NCBI GenBank assembly: GCA_032209605.1
Contig: JASFXZ010000003.1
Span: 29,352,762-29,416,761 of the forward strand
Length of the DNA stretch: 64,000 nt
Source: Mactromeris polynyma
Taxonomy: Eukaryota; Mollusca; Bivalvia; Venerida; Mactridae
Direction: 5' to 3'
Shown: one piece after another, positions 48,694 to 62,500 of the stretch
How positions within the stretch are numbered: the first letter of the stretch is position 1
Layout of the letters: each line of letters begins with the position of its first letter
Program-made: the position numbers and the translations under genes
Notes under the pieces: generated by a model
What the model saw: the letters and a program-made list of their open reading frames with translations, nothing else
Databases searched by the model: none
What the model was told of the DNA's origin: nothing

Positions 48694-51600
48694 GATTCTT
48701 ACCGACTGTAAAAGTAATGGTTCCTAAGTTGCTAGGTTACGCGCAAAGGGATTGTATAAAAACCGTCCATGATATGGTATGGTGTAAACGCCGTGATTTG
48801 GTGTCTCGGTAGTTCGCCTTTACACATTTTGTGCCATATCTATTTACACGGACACTAGGCTTGGAGCTTACGATGTATTTTCCCGATATTCTATATATTC
48901 AAACTAATTTTAGAAAAATGTCGGGCGTTATATCGATTGTTGAGATGTTTATCCCGAATCTAGTTCATGAATATATATATATGGTTTACTAGTTTTATTG
49001 AATTTTAATAATATATAAAACATACATTAAAACATACCAGTAATTACCACATAACAACATTGACAAAATTGACGGACAATAAGAATTTTCAGTGTACTGT
49101 CTTTAAAAATATGTTATTATTTACAATAAATAGATGTTCTATGATGATGCAATCGATGTATACTAAACACAGTATAAATTTAATTAAGATGGTAGTGTTC
49201 CCCAGTATTGTCTCGCTTGTTCTCAACGTGGCGTTTAGCTTAAACTTGTTGTTGTCGTGGAGTTCACTTGACTCATGGTAAAACAATATTTTAACTTGAC
49301 TCTATCACATCGATGTTTCACTATTTGAAAGGCACTTTCTCTTGCAAGGTGTGATCCACTTTACTGAAATATATGTCAGCTACGATGTTCATGTCGTGCA
49401 TTTGGAATTACACTTTGCTTCTGATAGAGATCAAGCCATTCTAAATATATCCGATATGCCTCTAGTGGTAGCACTACATTGAACCTGGTAGTGACTACAA
49501 ACATTTAGCCAGTTTTCCAGAATGCAATTTTGTTGTGTAACGTATGGATACCAGTAAAAATACTAATATAAGGTATCAGTCATACAAGATGATTCCTCTC
49601 AGTACATTCTTCGTCGAGGTAATAATACAAGAAAAATAATTACGGTAGCTGGTATGTAAATAGGTACACTGTGGACTATGAGGTATTTCCTGTTTTTACA
49701 TTACGATGTGATGGGGCGTTGTCGTCTTGCAGTATTTCCCCACGACCCTATACGTACGGAACCACCGTCGTTGTCAATATTTCATCCATATCACCATAAG
49801 TTAATTATGACCGTCTCTATGAAGCGATTGGGTCTGCAGATTATATAATTTTATGAAACCCCGGTATCCACACAATGACACTCCTACCGGCCCAATTTAT
49901 GAATGTGTTCACTTAAACAACACATGAACATTTAGCATATCGTTCTTCTCTTCACCTTCTAACCCATTGTCATTCTCACGGGTCCACGTTTAGCCCATCA
50001 TCATCGGTGGGACAAATCTGCATGCTGCCAGAGCACCACGTGTTGCCCCTTTGCCTCGCAGTGAAGATGGTACTTTCAGGTTGAAGGTCGTCTGACATTG
50101 ATCCCACGAGATGTTAAACGTTGACGGTCATTGTGTGCACTTCTCTGTCGGGTGTATGTAACAGAATGAGTTACACACTCACGGTGTTTGTAACAAACGA
50201 TAAAGTTAAGGTAATCTGTACAAAAATAAAACGATTCAGAGTTGCATCATAGTGCTATGAATGTATGATATTTGCTTATTGCAATAAAACCGACTTTTTA
50301 ATACATCATAATTTCTTAAAATAAAGACTTTGTCGGACATTAGTTTGCGAGCAAATGATCAGTTTTTAGCAGTGAAACCTGGTTCTGAGATGCTTCTTCT
50401 CGTGTTCCACGTGCATAAGTGATTGCTACTGAACAAATCGTTGCGCATAAAATTCTGATTTTATGTACAGGTTAACTATGAGGGTAGGGTGAAATATATA
50501 CGCTTACCAAATTATTTTGACCTTACATAGCATTAATTTATAATGCTTAGTGTAAAATATGCACATGGACATATATGTATTACAGTTGTATATGCAATGA
50601 TGTGTAAATACGTTTTTTCTTTCTTTTAGCATTCGGTAAACAAATTATTATAATAACAATGGCAAGCTATCGTGATTGATTACATCATGCTTGACGATGC
50701 GTGGAAGTGGCGTCGGGTAAACTTTGTGACAATTTCGATCTCCTCCATCCACCCAATATTTCTTACCAATCTGGCCGAGATTATCAACACTATCAAGGAT
50801 CGTATATGTTATATTGTGTTCCAAATATGTAGTGCTAAATGATGCCAAGTAATATGTATACATGTATAAGTTATACCTGAAATGCGACTAGCCATAGTTA
50901 CTGTTCAATGATGTCAATCCAGAATTTGTGAACGGAAGCGAACGCACAAGGCAGTTTTTGTCCTAATATACTAGGTCCGCGATCTGATATTTAGCGCTTA
51001 TTTGGTATCTTATGTACTTTGATGTCAGTAAAAAAAAAAAAAAAATTTAATTATTATTTCCATTATTCCAATTTATTTTTACATTTTCTGTTCTTTCGTG
51101 AAAAACGGCTATTAAAAACAAACGTATATATTAATAAGAGCCGAACCAATAGATCGCAGACTTGTATATCAATATAATGACATGATTCAGACACATTGTC
51201 CAAGCATTTTATTATACATTTACACATTGAATGTATAAGGACCAAATGGCAAATCAAGGGAGGCAACCACAATACGAATACGAAGGGAGAGAAATCTTGG
51301 ATATCATAAATGCTTGATTACAGCAATCAAAACAATAGAAAATTATAATTTTATAGCATATTCATATATATTTCACCTCAAAGTATACGATTATGAGTGT
51401 TATTTGCAGAAAATTTGTATTATTAGGTAGTTATTTCGAATTATTCGGTATTATCCGGTATTATTCGGTATTATTCGGTATTAAGAGTAACCGGGCAGTG
51501 CCTATGATTTTTCCCGTAATAACGCCAGTCCGGACCAGCATTGGTTTTAACGCTATTCTTGCTACTCTTCATATTAGAGGTAACCCCGATACAACTTCAA

Positions 51601-51990
51601 GATTGTCAACAAATAGCAGTTTCAATTTTAATAAGCGTTTGGAGTCGTTTGTGAATTCAGAACTTAATCATGGATTCAGTACGTTTTTTTGTTTTTATTT
51701 CATTTAAATGATCGGTCTCGGTCTACTGTATGTTTTGCAATGAACTGAGATTTTATTGCATTCGATTCGTGTCTGTGCAAGATTTATTTTGGAGCTGAAA
51801 ATACAGGACAGCCTTTTTGGAAAAACTTGATGTTGTTACATGTTCAAAATGTCTCTTGACACACTTCTAGTTTTATATATGTGATTGACAGAAATAATTA
51901 TCATTAGAGTCAGATGTAGCTTTGCCCCAGTAAGCGTGTATTAAATACTTATAATTATATATGAATCATTTTTATGATGATACCTATTTA
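48694..51990. other. Intergenic stretch upstream of NME5
   Basis: No supportable exon. Short frames at 49060-49286 are open on both strands, a sign of low information. A short imperfect tandem of 'attattcggt' type occurs at 51435-51480. A plus-strand frame (about 51485-51700) has protein-like composition, but I found no domain or consistent splice sites. Confidence 0.4.
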
Positions 51991-51993
51991 AAT

Positions 51994-52564
51994 GGCAGTG
52001 GCTACGGGTACGGGTCCATACCTCTAGAATCTGATTCTAGGGGTACGGGAGTCCCGTACTCATAGATATCCTACATAGGATAGACTACGGGTACGGGAGT
52101 TTTATAAATACACATACTCAGAACAAATAAGTGAAAGATATTAAAACAAATACAGTGAACTCGACAGTTCCGGGTCATCGACCGACCATTCCGGGTCACA
52201 TTTAGAAAAAAATATTTATTATTCGAGAATGATAAAGTATTTTGCTAATTTGATAATCAAGTCATATTTACCAATCACTTGGCTACTTTCACTTTGATTT
52301 TGGATAGATATTCTGCAACACAACACTTGTTTTAGTATCAACCAAAATGGCAGTTTCGTCGTATAATTAATGACAACCAAAATATAAACATTTATATAGC
52401 ATATATACTGATATTTGTTTTAATATCTTTCACTTATTTGTTCTGAGTATGTGTATTTATAAAACTTCCGTACCCGTAGTCTATCCTATGTAGGATATCT
52501 ACGAGTACGGGACTTCCGTACCCCTAGAATCCGATTCTAGAGGTACGGACCCGTAGCCACTGCC
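51994..52564. mobile_element. 571-bp foldback element with about 155-bp inverted repeats
   Basis: The left arm starts ggcagtggctacgggtacgg and runs to about 52152. The right arm (about 52412-52564) is its reverse complement with few mismatches. Each arm contains a smaller palindrome (tctagaatctgattctag) and 'gtacgggactcccgtac'-type inverted motifs. The central 260 bp include 'ttccgggtcatcgaccgacc' and no ORF. No target duplication is clear (flanks 'aaat' and 'aata'). Confidence 0.9.
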
Positions 52565-53168
52565 AATAATCATAATAATTATTATGGATGATTTACCCAT
52601 AGAAAGAAATGACTGGCTGTAAGGAAACCACAGCATGGCCCATAGCATTTAACTAGGCATCTGTCAATCAATATATTATATATAAATGTCTATACCTTAT
52701 TACTTTAACCCAAGAAATGCTGATGACATTCATAATCATACATGTGGTAGTGAAGATCTTACATCTTAAGCCAAAAAAAATAATTGTGTGGTTAGGGTTA
52801 CATCTGTTCTAGAAACAGGTAGGGTAGGTAGGATTTTTTTTTATTATTTATTTATTAGGCTTTTTGTTGGAACGTTATTATTGTCATCATCAGCTATATT
52901 AAGTAGAAAGCTTTTTAAACTACATATTAAACCACATAATTATTTTTGCCTAACTACTGCACTAATAATTTCCTATCTGTGGTGATAGGTGGCTTTCAAA
53001 GTTTCCTTATATATTTACTGCCTGTTTGTATAAGTTTATAAGTGTGTATGCCAGGCTGTTCCAATCAGATTGGAGGTTCTATTTACCATTTTAACAAAGC
53101 ATAAAAACATTGGGCCCTAATATACCTTAATATACAAATTATAAATTGTTTTGAGGTATTGACAGCTC

Positions 53169-53387
53169 TTGCACTATAGCAAATGTAGAAGACAGCTTAG
53201 AATTACTTTAAACGAATGTATTTGCAGAGCTAGAGCTGTTTTATTTCTTGAGCCAATTTTGGAACTGGACGGTTTCAGTCATTTGCGGGCTATATTACAG
53301 CGTGCATTCGACAAATATCTAGCCAGACAGTATAGAGTAGACCACCTGTGCAATTTCCTGATGGCAAGAAGCAAGGCGAGATGTTGA
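53169..53387 (+). CDS. Possible terminal exon of an unrecognised gene
   Basis: The frame ends at TGA 53385-53387 and has a protein-like C-terminal part: ARAVLFLEPILELDGFSHL, then QRAFDKYLARQYRVDHLCNF and LMARSKARC. Two acceptors are possible, CACTATAG before 53180 or TATTTGCAG before 53228. The amphipathic helical character looks real, but I cannot name a family and see no upstream exon. It may be the last exon of a gene lying across 49-53 kb, or an upstream exon of the FBF1 region read in another frame. Confidence 0.3.
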   Translation: MHYSKCRRQLRITLNECICRARAVLFLEPILELDGFSHLRAILQRAFDKYLARQYRVDHLCNFLMARSKARC

Positions 53388-53555
53388 TGTTTCCAAGATG
53401 TTTATTCTGCTATATTAAATACATGAAACTCTTCTGAGAAAAAGTATTTTGACTGTTCGTAAACATACTTAATATTTATCATTATTGTGTAATTACTCTA
53501 TACTAAAAGAAAGGTATTATATGCTGATTCTTTCATTTCAAAATTGTTTTTGTAG

Positions 53556-56500
53556 CATTGGACTCCTGGAACTGGAAGCAGCCGTGGCAAACAAAGTAAG
53601 ATTGAATATTAATGAATTCTTTACTTGATACTCATTCCTTATCAATTCTTTTTTTTTCAGCCACGAAAATGATTCTTAAAAGAGATAGAGGACTTTGAAC
53701 AGTGTGCAATAACAGTCAGAAAATCAATACAATGTTTTTTCTATTACTAATTCCTTGCATTAATGCCATATTTATGTTTTGTCTAATATCTGATGTAAGG
53801 ATTTATCAATAGGAGAGATGAAATGAAAAAGAAATAAAAGATCAAGCCCTTTTTTTTCAGAAAAGGATGATTATCTGGAAAATAATCTGTGATGGTCTAA
53901 ATTAGTATTTGTTGAACTAAAGAACACACTTTGTTTGATATATGATTGTGCTGGATATATGTAAAGTTGGACCATGGACATTTTGAACATTTATTAATAC
54001 TACATGTAAAGACATTTTGCAGACATGTAATTTTCTTGTTGTTCGCAGAAAATACACCTGTTAACAGTTTCGACACTGTACAATTTAAATATCAGACGTG
54101 TATCAAGTGAAACAAAGAGTTACCTGACTTAATTGCAAGTAAAGCGGATGTGCTATGCTTGTTAACAATTTATAGAACATGCTATTTTTTATAACTTTTC
54201 ATCTGACATGGTTTCTTGTTCGATTTTATAAAATATTATACCATTTGAAGGTTTACGACCTAGATTTTCCAGAAAATATACAATTAAATATATTTGATGT
54301 AACAGCAAACATTGAATCAATTGTTACAGTTGACCTTATATCAGGAATTTTCGATACAAATTATATGAAGAGATAAGCATTCAGCAATATGTACTCGCTA
54401 ATAATCAATAAAAATGGGGGAATGTGGAGCCTTTTGAAACTGTTAATCAGTGTGTATTTAATTACATAAAAAATGCTGTAAGGAATACCATTGTCAGTAA
54501 CAGTTACTTCATATTATGAAAGTTGAATAAGTGACAGAACTTTAGGAATGAACATCATGTTTCTTTACTGTTGTAATTTTACTTTTTGTTTCTTACATCA
54601 ATTAATTTCAAAATTTTCCATTCTTTAATCAGAGGGAAAAGATTCTCTTGATGACCTGCTGGGAGACCTTCTTGAAGATGGTAAGTTTATATGTGTTATT
54701 TATATTTTATTCTTATTGATGCACTTAAGTTGCGAATTTAAATTTATCTAAGAAATAATTTCACTGCATGTGTATTATTGTAAATGTTTGACAAGTATTC
54801 ACTTCCTTGGCTACATTCACAAATATGGTTCAATGCTGCTTATAAATACAATGTTGTCAATAAGTTATGGTTGAACTGGCCCAAACAGAAAAGTAACTGG
54901 CCAGCTAGAGGGACCTGGGGGGTAAAAAATGCAACCATTGCAAATTTCTTATTGTTCTTATTGACAATACAATGTACTGTAAATATGTACAGGTGTTCAA
55001 AAAAGAGAAATGGGAGACTGATTGAGTGTGTTTAATTTATCAGTTAATGAAAATGTACCAATTGGATATGTTTTGTGATATTTATAGATCCTAGTCCACC
55101 AAAGAAGAAATCCAGCACAAACGATGATGCAAGCAGACAGCATTATTCTGCTAAGAAACAGAGGTGAGTCAAATATTACACTTGTTCATTTTGCATCCAT
55201 TTAAAGATTTATTCTTCATGTAGTAAAACTATGTGCACTTTATTGCATATAATATTTCAAACTTACATTTGCTCATCCTTTCAACATTAAAACATGGCAA
55301 ATAGTATAATGAACAATTTGATGTATTTCCAGTTCGAAAGATGAAGATTTTTACAGTAGTTTAGCACTTGCTGCAGAAGATGATCACTTATCTGATGTTT
55401 CAGAGGCTGATGTTAACAAAATGGCTAAAAGTATTGCTGTATGTAGCTGTACTTTACTTTTTATATATTCATATTGGTTGTACGACGATATTGAAAAAGT
55501 TTCCAAATATTTTGTGTGTGTTTAAAGCATATTTAAATAACAGAGTTAGTTCGAAATTTAGGAATTGTTTAAACCTTTTTTATCTGCCTAGATTCTCTTT
55601 AAAAGATTACAGTGATGGAAAAAATGTTCATGTGTCCAAACGATGACTTGACGTACATTGGGTTTTCCCTAGGATTTTTCAGCTAGGGGTCCTTGGACCC
55701 TTGTGTTTGACAAATCGGGGATCCTTAGTAAATTTGTAGAGTCCAAGATATGCAGTTTACTTGACAAAAGTTTATTTTCGGGGTCCAAGGGATGCTAAGT
55801 TAGTTGAAAATGGGAGTCTCTAGAAAGAAAAGGGATTCAGGGGCTCGATATTTCTGCATCAGGGAAATCACTGCGTACAGTGTGAGTTGTTTATGAGTCT
55901 GTTGACATGTTTTAGGATTTGGATGATCTAGATGCTGACTTGTTTCCTGTCAGTGGTACGGCTAAAACTCCGAAACGGGGAAGTTTGAAAGATAAATCAG
56001 GTAAAGCAGGCACGCCACGTAGGTCTGGTACACCAAGATCAAGAACTGGAACACCTAGAGCTTCTTCACCACCACTAAGAATGACCTCTCCTGGAAATAG
56101 AGTTATCTCCCCTACACACCAGAGAGTAACTTCTCCTCCAGCAAGAGGTACACCCACAGGGAGAGACACACCCGGAAGTCAACATTCTGGCATCGATTCA
56201 AACAGATCTGGTAGTGGTTCTAAAAAATCTCAAGGTTTAACAAAATCTCCATCAACTGAATCTAATACTCCCGAGTACCGACCCACAAGTGCACCTGGGA
56301 AAATGACTGGTACGTTAATGTTTTTACTATAACAAACATCAAACTTTATTTTTTTACTATAACAAACATCAAACTTTATTTTTAGTATGCATAGTTCAAT
56401 AGAAAATTTTGTCATTTGAAAGTATTGTGACTTGTTCGTATAGAAGGTGGAGTATATTGCGTGAGTGATCATGTTATTGAACACAAACTTTTAATAAATG

Positions 56501-59500
56501 AACACACGTGTAATATTTTTTTTATGTACTGGTTAATATAATGCAAATATACATTTTATCAAAAAAAGATGTTATTCACCCCTAATAATAGGGACCATCT
56601 CTGTAAAGCAATTGTTACATTGTGTCATTCATAATTTCTTATAGTAAATGATCGAAATTAATACAAGGACCTTATTACTGATCCATAACATCATTTATGC
56701 AATCAATCAATTATGTCATACTAAAACACATACATGTATATTGTGATGCATTATGAATGACCTTTTCATAAAATTTTAAATGAATTCATTTATTTCACTT
56801 TTTGAACAGATCTTAATGAGAGATTTAATGTAACCATGAAGCCTGGACATGAGTTGGAGCGACCCAAGACCGTACCAAAGACAAAGTCATTTGATTTTGG
56901 AGGTAATTTGAGATTTATCAATGCCAGTTCTTTCTCACATCTGTGTTAATGATGCTTATAAGTTGTAGAAATGCTGTATTTTGTCTGTATGTAAAATGTT
57001 CTAAAATTGCTTAAAAAAGTAAATTTTGTTTTATTTGTGATTTGATTCTTATTCAGTTGTCCCATCAAACCAATTTTCACATTTGCAGACTTCGTTAATT
57101 AATCAACATTTCATTGCCAGTAAAACTCTGGACAACTGTATTATATTCTGTTGTGTCCAAGGAAAATGTAATGTAAAGCACTGACTAGTTATCATTGTTT
57201 CCACACAGATTTTGATGCTGATGATCCACTAGCTGGTATACCTTTGTCAGATGAAGATGAGGATCTAGGGTTAACTCCAGCAAGGAAACAGGCTAAGCCA
57301 ACTGTTTCTCGACAAAGATCCTCGGAGAACCTCTCACCTCGCGTTCAGCCTGCTGCAGTACAGGAAACTAAACAAGGTCAGTTACGTATATAGTATAATT
57401 TTTCATGTCCCTCAGCAATGCATTTGTCTGTGATTTATAAAAAAAGCCTTAAACGTTTTTGTTTATATTGTTATTTTATAATTTATGAATTGTGTCAGCT
57501 ACAAATTAACCGGGACATCAAGCTCATGTGTTGGTTAACTTATTATAAAAGTCTACTCTGAATATGAAAGCTCATAAAATGCTATATTGAAATGTGTATT
57601 GCAGCAGCAACAAATTAATTAATACACTTTATGATATTTTTGAAATAATTACAGTACAGCACAACTTGACTATAGGAACATCCTTTTGGAGAAGCTTTCT
57701 GCTGTTGTTGAGTGATTGTAACTCTAGAGAGGTCAACTTGGTAGTAAAGGGTTGTTATAGGAAAATTGGGCATGTTGTTTAAAAGAGGTTGTTGCTGAAG
57801 AGAGGGCCATTCAGGAGATATTAATGTGTTGTTGTACATTGATGTTGGGTGTTTTTATCTCGAGCACTCTGAATAGTAAGGATTGTGATGGTCATGTTCA
57901 TGTTATGTTTGTAGAGTCTCCCAGATCTAGGAATATATTTGATAGACCACCTACAAGAAGTGGAAGTGGTAAAACAGATTCTCCTGACAAAGACCAGGAA
58001 CCAGCTCCTGCTCCAAAACAGCCAGCTCAAAAACCTGGTAATTATTGTTTGACAGGTCTTAGATTCTACAATGGCTGTTTTTCCTTACAAACTCACTACA
58101 GTTGTCAAACTATCAATCCAGCAAAGTAACATGTATTGTTGGAATGTTGTCAACATTCAGAAACTTATGAAAATATATTTATTATTGGAGCGCCACTGTA
58201 CAATTTCTTCTTAAAGTGACATAATTTCCAGAAAACCTCACATGTGAAGTCACCATGTACTGACAGTAAGCAATATTTGCCCAATATAGCAATTTGACAA
58301 CGAAGTGATCATATGGAGTATATATTGTTTCCTGCTTGCAAATAGTGACATCACATGTTGCGTTTCTTGAAATGACGTCACTTACAGAAGAGGTTGTAAA
58401 TCCTAAAGCAGTGCTCCTCAATTTTGTAGAAACTATATAAACTAAGATTATATTGGTGGGTAAGGTCTTCTGTCTTGTATATTATGTGAGAAGCTTCTTT
58501 GTATGTAATAAATATGATAGACATCAAATCATATCTGTATGGCTTATCTTGACACATACATGTTTATAAGTTCACAGTGTTATACATGTTTTTGTTCACA
58601 GGTCTTCTGTATACTGTACATAAACTGCTAAAAAAATTATTTAAAAAAAACTGCTTAAAATAAGGTAACAAAATCATAGTGGATTATATTTGGTTTTATT
58701 TGTTGAGAGGTAGATAGAGCCATTTGAACAATCTTTATTAATTATATAAATGATTTAACACAAAACTGTGGTATCCCAGTATTGCGATAAGCCTTTGATC
58801 TTAGTGATTGGTTTCTTGGTTTCGTTTTATGCCTTTATGTGACCTTGTTAAAATATTATTATTGAAAAAACAACAACAATTGTTTCAGCATTGAACAAGA
58901 AAAAGTCTGAGGAATTATTATTTAGTGATGATGATGATTTCTTGGGAGGTCTTGGTATTGAAGAGAAAGGTGCTGCCCCTAAGCCTAAAGCTCAAGTGCA
59001 ACCAGAAGATGATGAAGATAATAGACCTGCAAAGTCTGCTATGGACAAACTTCTTGGAAAGAGTGCTGTATCCAAACACCTAGAGACAACAAAAGAGAGA
59101 AAGGAATTTGTTTTGGATGCTAAATACACCCAACCTCAAGGTAATAATCAGACAAAGTGATGTAATGAATGATATTTTACCTGAAAATTAATGTTTATTA
59201 ATATTAATGTTTATTAATATTTTTGTGCATTAATCTTATACTGCATTGTAATGTTTTGCTGTTATTATATCCTAGCAAATTTTTTTGAATTATCAAAAAT
59301 GTAAAACTGCTGAAAACATCATCAAATTGTTAAAAGTAATAAATGTGTATGTTTAAAATAAGATTTCTTGATATTTCCTCATTATGCCTTCTTACTTCTT
59401 ATTAAAATTATACATATGGATAGATTTTCTGTACCATTATCTTGTTAAAGTTATTGAAGAATTGTCTGTTCATAATTCACACTTTATGTTTACAGCTACG

Positions 59501-62500
59501 CAAGAAACTGAAGATGATTACCTGTTTGGCAGCTACATGCCATCAGCTGTTGGATCAAATAACTCAAGACCAACGTCTCGTAGATCAGTCAGGTACTACT
59601 GTTCGTTATATCCTGTTTTACACCTGTTACTGTGACAGAGTGTATTATGGTTCGTTATATCCTGTTTTACACCTGTTACTGTGACAGAGTGTATTATGGT
59701 TCGTTATATCCTGTTTTACACCTGTTACTGTGACAGAGTGTATTATGGGATCAATGGTTGGCAGGGCATGTCCACCGGTGTTCTCTTACTGTAATATCAA
59801 ATCTTCAAAAACTTGTTCTACAATATTGATTGGCAGAATATCTCAGCCAAGTTGGTTAATGAGACAGGTTCTGCAGACAGTGGATTTATGGCCGTTAAAT
59901 TTCTGAAATTTTGCCAAATTGACTCTGTCCACTATCTTGCACAGTCTGCACTGTCTAATCTTCACCAAACTATGCACTGTAGTTACGGACATAATATCTC
60001 ATAACTAAACTGGGCATTGAATTGGGTTGTTTGTCACCATTTGGCTTCTTATGGCGACGATATGAATACTGGTATATTAATGTTCAATATGTACAATCCA
60101 TTTGAGTATGTTGTAAACTAAAGCTATAATATTATATTCATGTTAACTTAGTCATCATTTGAGGTTTGGCAAGTGGTAATAGAATGTATCATGTGATGTA
60201 AATAAACAGGTACTCTCTACTATTTTGGTGCAACTTCTAATATTACTCTATTTAAAAAAATATTCTAATTTTATAAAAGATGATAATTGTATACCAGGTT
60301 CCAAGATGAAGATGACATATTTGGTTTGAATGAAGCACCTGCTACTAAGTCTTCTACTCCTGCTAAGAAATCAGCTGATGATGGTTTGGACTGGCTTGAA
60401 ATGGCAACTGGTGGCAAATCTCAAGATAAAATGCCAAGTCAAGATAAACCTGTTGATAGAGCAGTCGAAAAACCTGCACCAAAGCCTGTGGACATAAAGC
60501 CATCTACCGCACCCAGTAAATCAGGCAAAGCAGACTGGCTTGGATTGAAAGATGATGAAGAGGAAGAATTTGACTTTCTGAAATCATCCTCATTTTCTGC
60601 TCCTGGTAGACAGACGACATCTGCTGTAAGTAATGATAACAGAAGAGAATCTGTGAATTCTTATGTGTTTTATATCTGATACGATTTAAGGTAGCCCACT
60701 CCGTAAAAAATATGACGTAATATCATGACGAAATATCATGTTTATCTAGACCTATAAATATAACATCGCTGTGTTTTTATTGCGACTAATTATTAGCTGA
60801 CAAAATTACGCTTCACAATGCTGCTTTCGACAACTCTTCCTCTGTGTCTGAACGATGCTTTTGAGTCTGTTTAACTGTTTTACGCTTTCGAAACCGTGCT
60901 TTTTTACGGAGGATGTCAACAACGCGAAAAGCGGTCTATGTCGAAGGAAGGTAAATCTTGATGTCGCAAAAGTAAATAATACCGAAATAAGAGTAAATAA
61001 TAGCGGAATATAATTTATTATTAACAAATTGGAAGCGAATCGCTACAGTAACGCTACAGTTCGTTATTTAATACCATTAAATAGTTTATTGGGGCGACTT
61101 TAACAACGTCCCGTCTTTAACAACATCCGCAAACGGGCTGCGCGAAAATATGCACAGATGACGCATAAACGTCAGGAGTGGGCTACCTTAAAACCAATGT
61201 TTCTATCTTTTATGACCTCAGGGGACAATTAAGGGCCATCTATCACCAGGGATTGCACAGCTGATTCTGGTTTTAAGACCAGGAGGGGCAATTAAAACCT
61301 TTTTTGACCACAGATTACTTGCTACAATGACTGATATTTTAGTTTCTGTTTCACTTCAGATTATGTATATTGATTATTCACTTAGTAGTTTATAAATCAT
61401 TTAATTCCAAACAGCCAAAGTCTGTGACCAACCCAGAAAGGTCAAACATAACAGAGCAAAGAGTTCCTGAGAAGTCTGGTAATGTTCAAACCAAGCCATT
61501 TGAAGCCAGGACATCAGTATCAAGTGGAAAAGACGACTATCTAGGACTTGGAGAGGAGGTGGATCCTAGCAAACTGCTCAGGTACTCTATTATCTATATT
61601 AACAGTTATTTGGTAACAGTTTGTATATTCTTGGTTTAATTATCATTCTATTGTATTTCTAATTTTGCATACATATACAGAACATAGATAGAAATGTAGT
61701 TCTAGACCTCATTTCCTAATTATTACACAGTATATGAATCTTGCTTGGATTAAGGCTTTGACATTTATTCAAACTAATATTTAGCTCGCTGTCAACATTC
61801 ATGTATGCTCTATAGGGTATTTTTAAGTTTACAACCATTGAAAGAATCATATTTTTTGTAGCAGATGTTTTATCTTAGAATATTTCTATTATCATTGTTT
61901 TATAAATACTAGCTTGGCGATATCTTGATAATTGTCACTTCTTGCTTACTTTTATTATAACCTTTTACTGGTAGTATATATGTATGTCCCGAGAAAAGTC
62001 TTAAATTTGAACTTTATTTAAGTTTTGCATACTATATACATGTAGTATTATCCATTTCTTGAGAGTGGATATATAAGTGAATTGAAAATCTCTCTTGTTG
62101 TGATACTTATATTTAATGCTACAATATTGATGAAATATAATTCAGTGTAGTTATAGAGCAGGGTTATGCATGACACTGGGTGATGAAACACTGCTCTCAT
62201 ATCCTATCACCTTTGGATGTCTTGATCTTAGCTCAAATTCTAGTGATGTTTGTTATGCTCAAATAAGGGGTTTCGTTTGACATACTCGCTCAGTACACTT
62301 CAAAAATCACTATTTTTGATAAGGGTTATTTTTGTATGGAGTCATTTCGTGGCATTTAAGTAGGTTTATTTGCTACAGGGCTCTAGAAATTCACTGGCCC
62401 AACGTCCCAGACAAGTCCAATTGCTGATTCAAACTGCCTGTAGTTGAGAGAAAGTTAGTCAAGGAAAAGTCTGTAATGCTACTTTTGTAATCAGAAGTCA

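Noticed and set aside
55912..56169. 85-codon minus-strand frame rich in Gly, Val and Pro
   Set aside because: Antisense of the Ser/Pro-rich FBF1 exon.
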